From contig JADJVH010000003.1 of assembly GCA_016716665.1 (NCBI GenBank), positions 186,001-250,000 of the forward strand: a stretch of 64,000 nucleotides of DNA, written 5' to 3'. Position numbers and translations under genes: made by a program. Position 1 is the first letter of the stretch. Every line of letters starts with the position of its first letter. This document shows positions 52,503 to 60,701 of this stretch, piece after piece. Under the pieces are notes generated by a model. The model ran no database searches, was not told where the DNA came from, and saw only the letters and a program-made list of their open reading frames with translations. This DNA comes from Candidatus Opimibacter iunctus (GTDB taxonomy: Bacteria; Bacteroidota; Bacteroidia; Chitinophagales; Saprospiraceae).

Positions 52503-53059
52503 GGCCTCCCGGTGAGATGAAGGGTGGCCTGTATACTCACTTCTATATCCTGGGCTATCTTTTGGTTGACGATCCTTGGCACTTCGATCTGATGATCGGC
52601 CAGGGGCACATAAAACAAGGTGGAGATCTTGACTTCCTTGCCGGTGGAAACCAATTCCACCTTGATGATCCGCTCCTTGACGTGGCCATGTATGTTGAGC
52701 TGGCCCTTGGCCCGGATGGAGTAGGTACCGGCTTTAGTCAGGTCAACGTGTTCGATGATTTTTCCGGAAAAGGTAGCAGCCGGATACTTATCGGTCTCCA
52801 TATAATTTTCGTAGAAGTGCTGGCGCTGCAATCCGTTGTTGAATCCTTCGAAGGTGCGGATCGCCACCGAAAATCCAAAGGTCAGGGCTTCGGCATCGAG
52901 CAGGCCTTCCATTTTCTTTGAACTGGCGGTGATGGTTTCAAGGGGAGCCTCTGAGACAAATGCAATTTTACCGTCCGTGGTGCTGTACACCTTGTCCTGG
53001 GCATCAACCTGTGTAAGGCCGATGGATAAAAACATGCCGATGAAAAAGTATCTGATCAA
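52499..53059 (-). CDS. YceI-like secreted protein, first gene of kinase operon
   Basis: The 186-residue protein has a signal peptide (MIRYFFIGMFLSIGLTQVDA). The barrel begins QDKVYSTTDGKIAFVSEAPL ETI and includes AATFSGKIIEHVDLTKAGTY and AKGQLNIHGHVKERI. Its stop overlaps the kinase start by 4 nt, so this envelope protein, the sensor kinase and the regulator are translated as one unit. It may present the signal to the kinase; that is inference. Confidence 0.82.
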   Translation of the reverse strand: MIRYFFIGMFLSIGLTQVDAQDKVYSTTDGKIAFVSEAPLETITASSKKMEGLLDAEALTFGFSVAIRTFEGFNNGLQRQHFYENYMETDKYPAATFSGKIIEHVDLTKAGTYSIRAKGQLNIHGHVKERIIKVELVSTGKEVKISTLFYVPLADHQIEVPRIVNQKIAQDIEVSIQATLHLTGRP

Positions 53060-53084
53060 AATCCGTTATGAAAATGTATGCTGT

Positions 53085-53489
53085 TCAAGTAACTTCCCAT
53101 GTATCCTCTTTACGGTATACTATACCTTTAAACAGGCCGACAAGATCCGCTCCGCGTAATACACGGATATTGTAGATACCAAGTTTGTGACTTAAGGATA
53201 TCTCTTCGGCTATGGCTGTCAGGACATCTCCCGGCTTGACTGGTTTAAGGTGATTGATAGACGTTTCTATGGATACAGATTTCCGGCCATGGGCATTGGA
53301 TGCGAATGCCAGAGCACTATCAGCAAGTGCGTAGGTGATGGCGCCATGTGCTATCCCAAATCCATTGACCATCTCCTGCCTGACGGTCATCTCCAGCGTA
53401 CAATGTCCTGCGCCCTCTGCTATCCGCCGGATGCCAAGCCATTGGGAGAATTCATCTCCATTGTACATCTGTTCTACGATCGCATTCAT
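53085..53489 (-). CDS. paaI: PaaI-type hotdog thioesterase
   Basis: The 134-residue single hotdog domain has MVNGFGIAHGAITYALADSA, the helix with the catalytic Asp, and NAHGRKSVSIETSINHLKPV after it. PaaI hydrolyses stalled acyl-CoA intermediates of phenylacetate breakdown. Its start overlaps the dehydrogenase stop by 4 nt, making paaG-paaH-paaI one operon. Confidence 0.88.
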   Translation of the reverse strand: MNAIVEQMYNGDEFSQWLGIRRIAEGAGHCTLEMTVRQEMVNGFGIAHGAITYALADSALAFASNAHGRKSVSIETSINHLKPVKPGDVLTAIAEEISLSHKLGIYNIRVLRGADLVGLFKGIVYRKEDTWEVT

Positions 53490-54643
53490 CCGTAAAAAGT
53501 TTGCCTGGCTTCTGCCATCTTACGCAACAATACGCTGCACCTGTAACGCTCCTCCTTGTAGAGGTAGTACAAATCATCAATCTGGCGGACACATTCTGCA
53601 ATACCTTTTTCATCGGCCCATTTCAACAAGCCTTTTGGATAATTTACGCCAAGCGTCATGGCAAGATCAATATCTTCTTTTGAAGCTATTCCATAATACA
53701 GTGCATCTGCTGCTTCGTTGATGAGCATGACGAGTACCCTTCTGAAGATATAGGCGTGCTCCTCTGTGAGTGCATCTGAAGGCTCTTCGACCTTTGCGGC
53801 ATAATCATAGTATCCCCTGCCTGATTTGCGGCCATACCATCCGGCTCTCACCAGATTGACCTGCAGCTGTGAGGGGCGATAGCGGCTATCAAAATGCATC
53901 GAGGTCCATACAGATCGGGTCACGGCTTCATTGATATCGTTGCCAATAAAGTCCATGAGTTCGAAAGGGCCCATTCGGAATCCACCGAGATGTTTCATTG
54001 CTTTATCAATCATCGCAGGGGTGGCAAGTTGCTCTTCTGCGATGCGCAAAGCCTCTCCATAGTAAGGGCGGGCTATACGGTTGACGATAAAGCCTGGGGT
54101 ATCCTTTGCTCTTACAGGTGTCTTGCCCCATGAGCGTATCTCCTGCATTATATTTTCGATGATATAAGATGCAGTCTGCAGGGCAGGGATTATTTCCACC
54201 AATTGCATCATGACAGGTGGATTGAAAAAATGTATACCAATGAAACGCTCCGGATGTTTTAATCCATTGGCGAGACTAGTGATAGGCAGTGACGATGTGT
54301 TTGAGGCGATGATAGCTTGTTCACTCACCAGGGGTTCGATCAAGGCAAAGAGTTTCTTCTTTTCTTCTTCCCTTTCGATGATTGCTTCGATGATGAGATC
54401 GCTACCTGCTATGCTATCGAGGCTTTCTGCAAAATAGAGTCTCCCAAAAATTGTTTTGGCTTCCTGGTCAGTGATTTTCCCTTTTTCAGCAAGCTTGTTG
54501 AGCGATTGGGATATACCATCACGTCCCTTGGCTACTGCATTTGGAAAAGCATCATACAGGATGACTTCATGGCCAGCCATAGCCGCTACCTGGGCGATAC
54601 CGCTGCCCATGGCTCCGGCTCCGATTACAGCGACGCGCTTCAT
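53486..54643 (-). CDS. paaH: 3-hydroxyacyl-CoA dehydrogenase (PaaH-like)
   Basis: The 385-residue NAD-dependent enzyme has the nucleotide loop GAGAMGSGIAQVAAMAGHEV at the N-terminus. IIEAIIEREEEKK, SNTSSLPIT and the catalytic-His region GIHFFNPPVMMQLVEIIP are followed by PGFIVNRIARPYY and GGFRMGPFELMDFIGND. It oxidises 3-hydroxyadipyl-CoA in the phenylacetate pathway, or other 3-hydroxyacyl-CoAs. It overlaps its neighbours by 4 nt on both sides. Confidence 0.92.
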   Translation of the reverse strand: MKRVAVIGAGAMGSGIAQVAAMAGHEVILYDAFPNAVAKGRDGISQSLNKLAEKGKITDQEAKTIFGRLYFAESLDSIAGSDLIIEAIIEREEEKKKLFALIEPLVSEQAIIASNTSSLPITSLANGLKHPERFIGIHFFNPPVMMQLVEIIPALQTASYIIENIMQEIRSWGKTPVRAKDTPGFIVNRIARPYYGEALRIAEEQLATPAMIDKAMKHLGGFRMGPFELMDFIGNDINEAVTRSVWTSMHFDSRYRPSQLQVNLVRAGWYGRKSGRGYYDYAAKVEEPSDALTEEHAYIFRRVLVMLINEAADALYYGIASKEDIDLAMTLGVNYPKGLLKWADEKGIAECVRQIDDLYYLYKEERYRCSVLLRKMAEARQTFYG

Positions 54644-55428
54644 TTGCCGGTGAAATTTGCCTTACGCTTTTCTAAGAAAGCACTGACACCTTCATGATAA
54701 TCGGCTGTCTTGCCGGCAGTGGTCTGGATTTTCTCTTCCATGTCCAACTGGTCAGCGAGGTTGTTTTCATAGGAGGCATTGAGTGCTCTCTTGGTGAGGG
54801 CCAGGCCTCTTGTTGGCATCGCAGCAAGTCGCTGACTGAGGGCCCCAATATATTCATGCCATTCTGCGTCGGGGATAGCTTTGTAGATCATGCCCATGGA
54901 TTCAGCATCCTTTGCGGCAACTTTTTCGCCAAGCATCATCAGGGCACTGGCGCGTTGAAAACCTATGAGGCGAGGCAGATGATAGGTGCCTCCACTGTCG
55001 GGGATCAGTCCGATATGACTGAAGGCCTGGAGGAAGTAGGAGGATTCTTTGGCAACGACGACATCACATGCCAGGGCGATGTTTGCCCCTGCTCCAGCAG
55101 CAGCACCATTGACTGCAGCGATGACGGGTAGTTCAAGGTCGCGTAGGCGGGTGATGATCGGATTGTAATGTTCGGCTACAATGCTTTGCATCGGTGGGCC
55201 ATTGGGGTCGGTCACTTCGTTGAGATCCTGGCCTGCGCTGAAGGCTTTGCCTTCGCCTGTGATCACGACGCAGCGGGTGCCATCCTCTGCACATTGATCA
55301 AGTGCTTGTTGTAATCCCAGAGCCATCTCCCGGTTGAAACTATTGTACCGTTCGGGGCGATTGAGCTTGATGATCGTGACAGCGCCTTCCCTTGTGATGG
55401 TCAGGGTGCCTGTAGTATTATTGGTCAT
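54640..55428 (-). CDS. paaG: Enoyl-CoA hydratase/isomerase (PaaG-like)
   Basis: The 262-residue crotonase fold has FSAGQDLNEVTDPNG (oxyanion loop 1), NGAAAGAGANIALACDVVVA (loop 2) and HIGLIPDSGGTYHLPRLIGF. The last carries the catalytic Asp typical of PaaG isomerases that convert ring-1,2-epoxyphenylacetyl-CoA to the oxepin form. It is the first gene of paaG-paaH-paaI. The epoxidase (paaABCDE), paaK and paaZ are not in the window, so a generic beta-oxidation role is possible. Confidence 0.88.
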   Translation of the reverse strand: MTNNTTGTLTITREGAVTIIKLNRPERYNSFNREMALGLQQALDQCAEDGTRCVVITGEGKAFSAGQDLNEVTDPNGPPMQSIVAEHYNPIITRLRDLELPVIAAVNGAAAGAGANIALACDVVVAKESSYFLQAFSHIGLIPDSGGTYHLPRLIGFQRASALMMLGEKVAAKDAESMGMIYKAIPDAEWHEYIGALSQRLAAMPTRGLALTKRALNASYENNLADQLDMEEKIQTTAGKTADYHEGVSAFLEKRKANFTGK

Positions 55429-55474
55429 ACTGAGTAGTCTGGTTTGTTGGTATAAAGTAAAGGTATTTCTCGTA

Positions 55475-56653
55475 TCAATCCATATAAAGCGCCAGCCCTT
55501 TCAGGTAGTGGCCCTCCGGATGAAAGATCGACACAGGATGATCGGGGCCTTGTCCTAGTTCATGCACTACCCTGGCTAGTCGGCCGGATTCAATAGCAGC
55601 AGCGACGATTGTGTTGTGAAACAGCGGTTTGTCCACCACCTGTGAGCACGAGAATGTAAACAGCATGCCTCCCTTCTTGACCCTGGCCATGGCCATCATA
55701 TTGAGGCGCTTATAGGCCTGTACGGCATTGTGTCGCTTGCTCAGGCTCTTGGCGAAAGCTGGTGGGTCCACAATCACGATATCAAATTGCTTTTCGGTTT
55801 CCCCCAGCCAGGTCAGCACATTTTCTTTAATGCTTTCGTGTGTGCCGGCATATTGATTGATCGGAAGATTTTTTTCAAGCAAGGCAAGGGCTGTAGCAGA
55901 AGAGTCAATCGATACAACGTGTGTTGCTCCGCCTTCCAATGCATACAATGAAAATCCACCGGTATAGCAGAATCCGTTGAATACTTCTTTTCCTTGCGAA
56001 TACTTACGGATGAGTTCCCTGTTTTCGCGCTGGTCGAGGAAGAAGCCGGTCTTCTGTCCGGTCTCAACATCTACTGCAAAGGATATACCACCTTCCTTGA
56101 CGATCAATTCGCCAGGCGACTGACCCTGCACCCATGCATCGGTGATGCGGTGGGCAAAGTTGGATGGCAATGCATCCTTGCTCTTTGAATAGACCGCCTC
56201 AATAGGTATCGATGGGATTTTAGTGAGTGCTTTGGCAATATCAGGGAGGGCCTTGTACATGCCTATTGAGTGGGCTTGCACTACAGCGACAGGTCCATAG
56301 ATGTCTATGATCAGTCCTGGCATTTGATCTCCTTCGCCATGCACCAGGCGAAAGGTATCGGTATAGCCTTCCTTTCTGATGCCGAGTGAGCGTCTGCATT
56401 GAGCTGCCTCTTCGAGGCGCATTTGCCAGAAGGCGAGATCGGTAGTGACCTCTTCGAAAGCCAGCAAGCGGATGGCCAGGCTGCTGTCCTGGTAATGGCC
56501 GGTGCCTAGCGTCTGTCCTTTGGAATCCTGGACCAAGACAGTCTCCCCGTCAGCCAATCCTTCCGTACCGGACAGGATAGCGCGTGAAAAGATCCAGGGA
56601 TGGCGGCGGAGGACGGATTGCTCGCGGCCTTTGTGAAGTTTGATGATGTGCAT
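55475..56653 (-). CDS. rlmI: Class I rRNA methyltransferase, RlmI-type
   Basis: The protein has 392 residues from MHIIKLHKGREQSVLRRHPW (56653; 56662 adds three). The N-terminal PUA domain has HPWIFSRAILSGTEG. A middle linker carries GQKTGFFLDQRENRELIRKY, and the Rossmann methyltransferase has FNGFCYTGGFSLYALEGGAT (SAM loop) and DIVIVDPPAFAKS (catalytic PPAF). FTFSCSQ near 345 is the conserved Cys region of m5C methyltransferases. It methylates a cytosine of 23S rRNA. The exact site is not confirmed. Confidence 0.9.
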   Translation of the reverse strand: MHIIKLHKGREQSVLRRHPWIFSRAILSGTEGLADGETVLVQDSKGQTLGTGHYQDSSLAIRLLAFEEVTTDLAFWQMRLEEAAQCRRSLGIRKEGYTDTFRLVHGEGDQMPGLIIDIYGPVAVVQAHSIGMYKALPDIAKALTKIPSIPIEAVYSKSKDALPSNFAHRITDAWVQGQSPGELIVKEGGISFAVDVETGQKTGFFLDQRENRELIRKYSQGKEVFNGFCYTGGFSLYALEGGATHVVSIDSSATALALLEKNLPINQYAGTHESIKENVLTWLGETEKQFDIVIVDPPAFAKSLSKRHNAVQAYKRLNMMAMARVKKGGMLFTFSCSQVVDKPLFHNTIVAAAIESGRLARVVHELGQGPDHPVSIFHPEGHYLKGLALYMD

Positions 56654-56854
56654 GGAGGGCAAAGGTACTCCTTCAAAGCTTCATCCTGCTTGCATCACGA
56701 TGAAAGTGGATAATTCCGTTTGTCAGGTAGTTTGATCTGCAAAACCTTGCTATCTGAAATATTGTTAGTGAATAGTATTAAATTTGAAGTTACAGGTGGT
56801 TAAAATGCCTGATACTGATCACTTGAAAATTGTTAGTCAAAGCCATTTTACGCT

Positions 56855-57013
56855 ATGCAAACAATCACAAAGCCAACCTATAAATACTGGCAGGATGGTG
56901 AATTTTGGATAGGTTACCTTGAAACCTACCCTGACTACATGACCCAGGGTTCCAGCCTTGATGAGCTAAGAGAAAATCTCGCCGACCTATACAAAGAACT
57001 TAAAGTCACCTAG
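56855..57013 (+). CDS. hicB: HicB-like antitoxin, C-terminally shortened
   Basis: The 52-codon gene reads MQTITKPTYKYWQDGEFWIG, then YLETYPDYMTQGSSLDELRE and NLADLYKELKVT before TAG at 57011-57013. WIGYLEEYPDY-TQG-LDEL-ENL is the HicB partial-RNase-H-like fold that neutralises HicA. The normal C-terminal tail of about ten residues is missing. The DNA right after the stop encodes the end of HicA, so a deletion seems to have removed the end of hicB and most of hicA. Confidence 0.75.
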   Translation: MQTITKPTYKYWQDGEFWIGYLETYPDYMTQGSSLDELRENLADLYKELKVT

Positions 57014-57103
57014 CCTGTCCCTCGACATCGGGAAATCAATGAACAACTTGCCAAACACATCCTTAAAATGCTTGAAGAAAAAGTACTCAGGAATGAAGTT
57101 TGA
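57014..57103 (+). pseudogene. hicA: 3' relic of hicA toxin
   Basis: Directly after the hicB stop, in the same frame, PVPRHREINEQLAKHILKML is followed by EEKVLRNEV and TGA. That is the conserved C-terminal helix of HicA mRNA interferases (QPVPRHxEIxxxLAxxILK). No HicA start or catalytic His segment remains, so no toxin is made. Confidence 0.8.
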
Positions 57104-57227
57104 TGCAATTAAGATCTGATCCAAAAAGCACTACGAAATTTAGCTATTTCGAAAAAGCAAAATGAAACTGATGAAAGGAAGTAAACTCATATACTTCTAT
57201 AGGGCATCTGTCAAATCTTAATCACCG

Positions 57228-57347
57228 ATTGAACGGGCTCTATATCTTGGCGCTCCAGGACATCAACTATAATATAACAAAATCTGATTTAAGGTATATG
57301 GCAATAGAGTTAGTCGCATCCGCCACAGTGTGAAGCCGATGTTATGC
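57228..57347 (-). mobile_element. attC-like recombination site 1
   Basis: It is bounded by GTTATGC (57341-57347) and, less clearly, GAACGGGC (about 57231). The inner arms TGGCG/CGCCA and GGCT/AGCC can pair. It shares GGCGCTC-AGG and GTGAAGCC-ATGTTATGC with site 2. It lies directly after the stop of the 57348 gene, as attC does in a cassette. Confidence 0.6.
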
Positions 57348-57989
57348 TCAGTTTACAATTCTAATTTTTATAATATTCAGTTCGCGGGGAATATCCTCAC
57401 CAGGAATTTTAGCCAGGACTTTCTCAAAAAATACTTCATCATTATTTTTAATGATCTCAAGCTTTACCAGATTGTCCGGTTCTAAAGGTCCTCCCATATT
57501 TTTCAATTGCATGATCATCTCCTTCCCTCTGATCAATTTGATCTCATATGAAACTATCTCATGCGTTCCAGGTATATCAAATCCTGTTATTCTCGAAATT
57601 ACAGCAGCATGCTTAAAAAAATCACCCCGCGTAATTTCGCCTGACATCACATTTGCGAAAAGGGCAGGCTGCTCTTGCCAGGGGTAAACAAGTATTTTTC
57701 TTTTCATTAAGAGGATGGTATCATTATTCTTTGTTTCGTAAACTTGTAAGTTTCCTTCACCAACATTTTTGGGAATGATTCGATATCTGCAATCGTTATT
57801 TTCAGGAATAATTACCCCAATATCCGTCTTCAAATAAAGGTGATCGCACTCAATACCATCACCAACAACCGTTATAGTAATATCAATTCCGGGGTATAAG
57901 ACATGATTGTTAAAATCAATTTTAATGTTTTGACCATTTAACTGAACGAAAAAATGAAAAATGAATAAAATTAAAGCTGAGTTCTTCAT
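57348..57989 (-). CDS. Cassette gene B: hypothetical secreted protein, GldM-like fold
   Basis: The 213-residue protein has a signal peptide (ALILFIFHFFVQLNG). A beta-sandwich-like region (KIDFNNHVLYPGIDITITVV) follows, resembling the tandem immunoglobulin-like parts of GldM, the gliding/T9SS motor protein, but far shorter and without a membrane helix. The rest (ISRITGFDIPGTHEIVSYEI) is not recognised. The start lies 15 nt after attC-like site 2 and the stop touches site 1, so it is a single-gene mobile cassette. Confidence 0.7.
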   Translation of the reverse strand: MKNSALILFIFHFFVQLNGQNIKIDFNNHVLYPGIDITITVVGDGIECDHLYLKTDIGVIIPENNDCRYRIIPKNVGEGNLQVYETKNNDTILLMKRKILVYPWQEQPALFANVMSGEITRGDFFKHAAVISRITGFDIPGTHEIVSYEIKLIRGKEMIMQLKNMGGPLEPDNLVKLEIIKNNDEVFFEKVLAKIPGEDIPRELNIIKIRIVN

Positions 57990-58004
57990 TTAATATCTAA
58001 TTGA

Positions 58005-58128
58005 GCATAACGACCTGGGCTTCACGTCGTGGCGCTCTAGGCTTTCAACTTAAAGATAATAAAAGCGACTTCAATGACCAAAGTTGTTGATACTGAGAAT
58101 CCGCCATGTCGTGAAGCCAATGTTATGC
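58005..58128 (-). mobile_element. attC-like recombination site 2
   Basis: A 124-nt imperfect hairpin: ends GCATAAC / GTTATGC, then GGCTTCACG / CGTGAAGCC, then TGGCG / CGCCA, with unpaired spacers of different length (6 and 3 nt) between the outer and inner arms. This order and asymmetry match integron attC sites. The seven-base core GTTATGC deviates from GTTRRRY at one position. Confidence 0.72.
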
Positions 58129-58133
58129 TTCGT

Positions 58134-58601
58134 TTACTCTGTTTTGCCGAAACGAATACCATTCAAGGTATGGGTACAACAAGTACAAGACGGCTTTAAA
58201 TCTTCTGGATTAATATTAGGATTTACCATTTGTAGCACACCTGAATCATCTACAAATAAGCCAGTGAAGTAACTTGAATCACCCGTCCGTACAATTTCAG
58301 TCTTTTGATCATCAGTTAAGGCAACTATCCAAAAGATTGGATCTGATTTGTCAATCCGGGAAATTGCTTCACTGAAAACCTCATCCCAATTTGAGCCTAC
58401 TTTCGAAACTAAAAACTTGTAAAGTGGTGTATAGTCAAGTCCACGTTGCTTTTTGCCATGCATAGATCCAAGGATTTGTTCTCTTGACTCTCTCTTTATG
58501 TTTCGGACGTGACGAAAATCTAATCCAGAATTGTGGCGAACACCTCGGGCTTTGGTGTTTACTTTTCTGAATAGGGGCTCTTTAATTGAGGAATATGTCA
58601 T
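58134..58601 (-). CDS. Cassette gene A: hypothetical protein
   Basis: The protein has 155 residues with no signal peptide. A basic N-terminus (REPLFRKVNTKARGVRHN-like) leads to a mixed alpha/beta body, and the tail carries a possible metal site (CTCCTHTLNGIRFGKTE, with C-x-C-C-x-H). I do not recognise the family. Its start is 26 nt from attC-like site 3 and its stop 6 nt from site 2, so it forms one integron-type cassette. Confidence 0.7.
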   Translation of the reverse strand: MTYSSIKEPLFRKVNTKARGVRHNSGLDFRHVRNIKRESREQILGSMHGKKQRGLDYTPLYKFLVSKVGSNWDEVFSEAISRIDKSDPIFWIVALTDDQKTEIVRTGDSSYFTGLFVDDSGVLQMVNPNINPEDLKPSCTCCTHTLNGIRFGKTE

Positions 58602-58626
58602 TCAATTTACTTATTTTATTAATGAG

Positions 58627-58759
58627 GCATAACGGTCAAGTATAAGAGCAGTAGCGGATTTCAAAGCGATTACCTGTCCGCCACCACCAAAGTTTATTAA
58701 ATGCACAGAACTTAATTTTACCACTTCACCCGCTATTGCTTTTATACAATGTTGTATGC
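58627..58759 (-). mobile_element. attC-like recombination site 3
   Basis: GCATAAC (58627) pairs roughly with GTTGTATGC (58751-58759). Inside, an 18-nt arm GTATAAGAGCAGTAGCGG pairs with CCGCTATTGCTTTTATAC (two mismatches), with unequal spacers as in attC. It is the third site in 1.5 kb and precedes cassette A. Confidence 0.68.
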
Positions 58760-58876
58760 CCGTGCTTTCTTTTCGTCCGTGCGTTTGGGCAACCATACTC
58801 TTTGGCAAGTTTTGGCTTGCGGGAAGGCTTTTTGAGCGACTTGCCAATGTGTATGGATGCGAAGGGTTGGCTTGTG

Positions 58877-60028
58877 TCATAATGCTGCTTTAATTAAAAG
58901 TCCAACAATAGCTGCGATTAGAATTATTATAGGCTCCTGAATCTTCTTGAATTTTAACAGTATCAATACGGTAATAACCGCAAAAGCAACGGATGTCATG
59001 TCTGTAAACTGTCTCATTCCAAGTACGCAGACTGCACCTGCAATTGCACCGATTGCTGCCGCTGTTACACCATCAACAAATGCTTTAATAGCAGGATTTT
59101 TTCCATACTTTTTGAAATAGGGTGCGGGAACAACCGTGAAAATATAGCAGGGTAAGAATGTCGCAAGTGCTGCAACACAAGCACCGGGAAATCCACCAAC
59201 CAAATAGCCAATGAACCCAACCGTAATAACAACTGGTCCGGGCGTTATCATGGCTACAGCTACAGCGTCCAAAAATTGTTGTTCCGTCAGCCATTGATGT
59301 TCATTTACTACTCCGCCATATAAAAATGGAACTATTGCCAGTCCACTGCCGAAAACAAATGCTCCTGCCTTTGAGAAAAACCAAAACAGTTGTGCCAATT
59401 TTCCAGTTGTTGAAATACCTGTAATTTGCAGGAGAGTCAGCGAAACAGGAAAAAGGGAGTTTACTGATTTTAAAAATTTCGGTGGTGCTTTAACAAACCA
59501 CACCAAAACACCAGCAGCCACAACGAGAGAAATAATTTCGGTTTCAGTAATAAATGTAGTTACCGCAAGCAAAATAAATATTCCCCAAAGCAGATAATCC
59601 TTACCTATGGTTTTCTTTGTCAGTTTGTAACTGCTGATGGCAATTATTCCGATTACCGCTGCACCAACGCCATAAAATACGGCTTGCATCCAGGGCAGTC
59701 CGCCAAATTTTACATAAGAAAAGCCGATAGCAAGCACCATTAAAAAAGACGGAATGATAAATGTAACTCCTACAATGGTTGCCCCAATAATGCGGTAGTG
59801 AACATAACCCATATAAATGGCAAGTTGGGCTGCAAGTGGTCCCGGTGCCAGTTGAGCCAAAGCAAGACCTTCTTTATATTCGTCTTCTGTTACCCATTTT
59901 CTTTTTTCCACAAGGTCGCGGTGCATATAGCCAACCAGTGCAACAGGGCCACCAAAACCGATTGTTCCGAGTTTCAGAAAATAAAGGGTTAAATCCTTCA
60001 GTGAATATGGTATTTTATTTTCGGTCAT
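58877..60028 (-). CDS. chrA: Chromate transporter ChrA (CHR family)
   Basis: The 383-residue membrane protein is made of two homologous CHR halves. The first has GFGGPVALVGYMHRDLVEKR and LALAQLAPGPLAAQLA. The second has FVFGSGLAIVPFLYGGVVNE and AMITPGPVVITVGFIGYL. The long-chain two-domain form exports chromate by antiport or proton-linked exchange, although some members move other anions. Its start overlaps the stop of the upstream lipoprotein gene by 14 nt, so they share a transcript. It is followed by the attC-like site 3. Confidence 0.93.
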   Translation of the reverse strand: MTENKIPYSLKDLTLYFLKLGTIGFGGPVALVGYMHRDLVEKRKWVTEDEYKEGLALAQLAPGPLAAQLAIYMGYVHYRIIGATIVGVTFIIPSFLMVLAIGFSYVKFGGLPWMQAVFYGVGAAVIGIIAISSYKLTKKTIGKDYLLWGIFILLAVTTFITETEIISLVVAAGVLVWFVKAPPKFLKSVNSLFPVSLTLLQITGISTTGKLAQLFWFFSKAGAFVFGSGLAIVPFLYGGVVNEHQWLTEQQFLDAVAVAMITPGPVVITVGFIGYLVGGFPGACVAALATFLPCYIFTVVPAPYFKKYGKNPAIKAFVDGVTAAAIGAIAGAVCVLGMRQFTDMTSVAFAVITVLILLKFKKIQEPIIILIAAIVGLLIKAAL

Positions 60029-60698
60029 AACTGCATGGGTTGCTCCTAATACTATCTCGGCTCATTTCAAAACTTTTCTTTTCTTCCTGTGATAATTCGT
60101 TCAGAATATTTTTATAATTTCTGTTCAATGTATTTAATTCCTGCTGTAAGCTATCAATAATTGGCCGGTGCTTATCTATTATACTGTTCCATGAAGAATC
60201 AATTTTACTTTCAAGCAGTTCGATTTCCTGCGACTTATTCTTAATTTCAGAATCGTTGCTTAATTCTTCATTTATTTGGTTGATGTTTTCCTTCAACAAT
60301 GAAATTTTTGTGTCTCTTTTTATTTGTAAATTTTCTATCGCCTTTTCATATTCAGGAGTAGATATGTGTCCATATTGTGCACTATGTTTGTCCGTCTTTT
60401 TCCTGTACTCTTCGCCAAACTTTATCAATGCCTCTGCTATTTCCTGATTCAACAATTCAATCCTGTTCTGAAATGGAGCAGATAATAAATTCAATTCCTG
60501 TAACAGATTTTCCTTTTCTAAAACAAGCGGTGCAATTTGACTAATCGAATCATCCTGCATCATTTGTTCTTCCTGATGATATGCACATTTTGTTTTTGCA
60601 TAATCATTGAGCCAATTTTCTGTTTTATTTCCGCAACTGTTCAGCATTACCGAAAGAGCAACAACCAAAAAAGCGGATATTCTACGTAAAAAAATCAT
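60015..60698 (-). CDS. Hypothetical lipoprotein with coiled coil
   Basis: The 227-residue protein has a lipobox (VALSVMLNSC-GNKTE). The rest is almost all helix with heptad spacing (KENLLQELNLLSAPFQNRIE and SLQQELNTLNRNYKNILNEL), reminiscent of the helical hairpins of efflux adaptor proteins but without their beta domains. No named family is recognised. It overlaps chrA by 14 nt and starts 3 nt after the upstream lipoprotein gene. Confidence 0.72.
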   Translation of the reverse strand: MIFLRRISAFLVVALSVMLNSCGNKTENWLNDYAKTKCAYHQEEQMMQDDSISQIAPLVLEKENLLQELNLLSAPFQNRIELLNQEIAEALIKFGEEYRKKTDKHSAQYGHISTPEYEKAIENLQIKRDTKISLLKENINQINEELSNDSEIKNKSQEIELLESKIDSSWNSIIDKHRPIIDSLQQELNTLNRNYKNILNELSQEEKKSFEMSRDSIRSNPCSYDRK

Positions 60699-60701
60699 TA
60701 T

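Noticed and set aside
58611..58880. Open frame of 89 codons after chrA
   Set aside because: It covers the attC-like site 3 and a palindromic spacer; the reading has no protein pattern.
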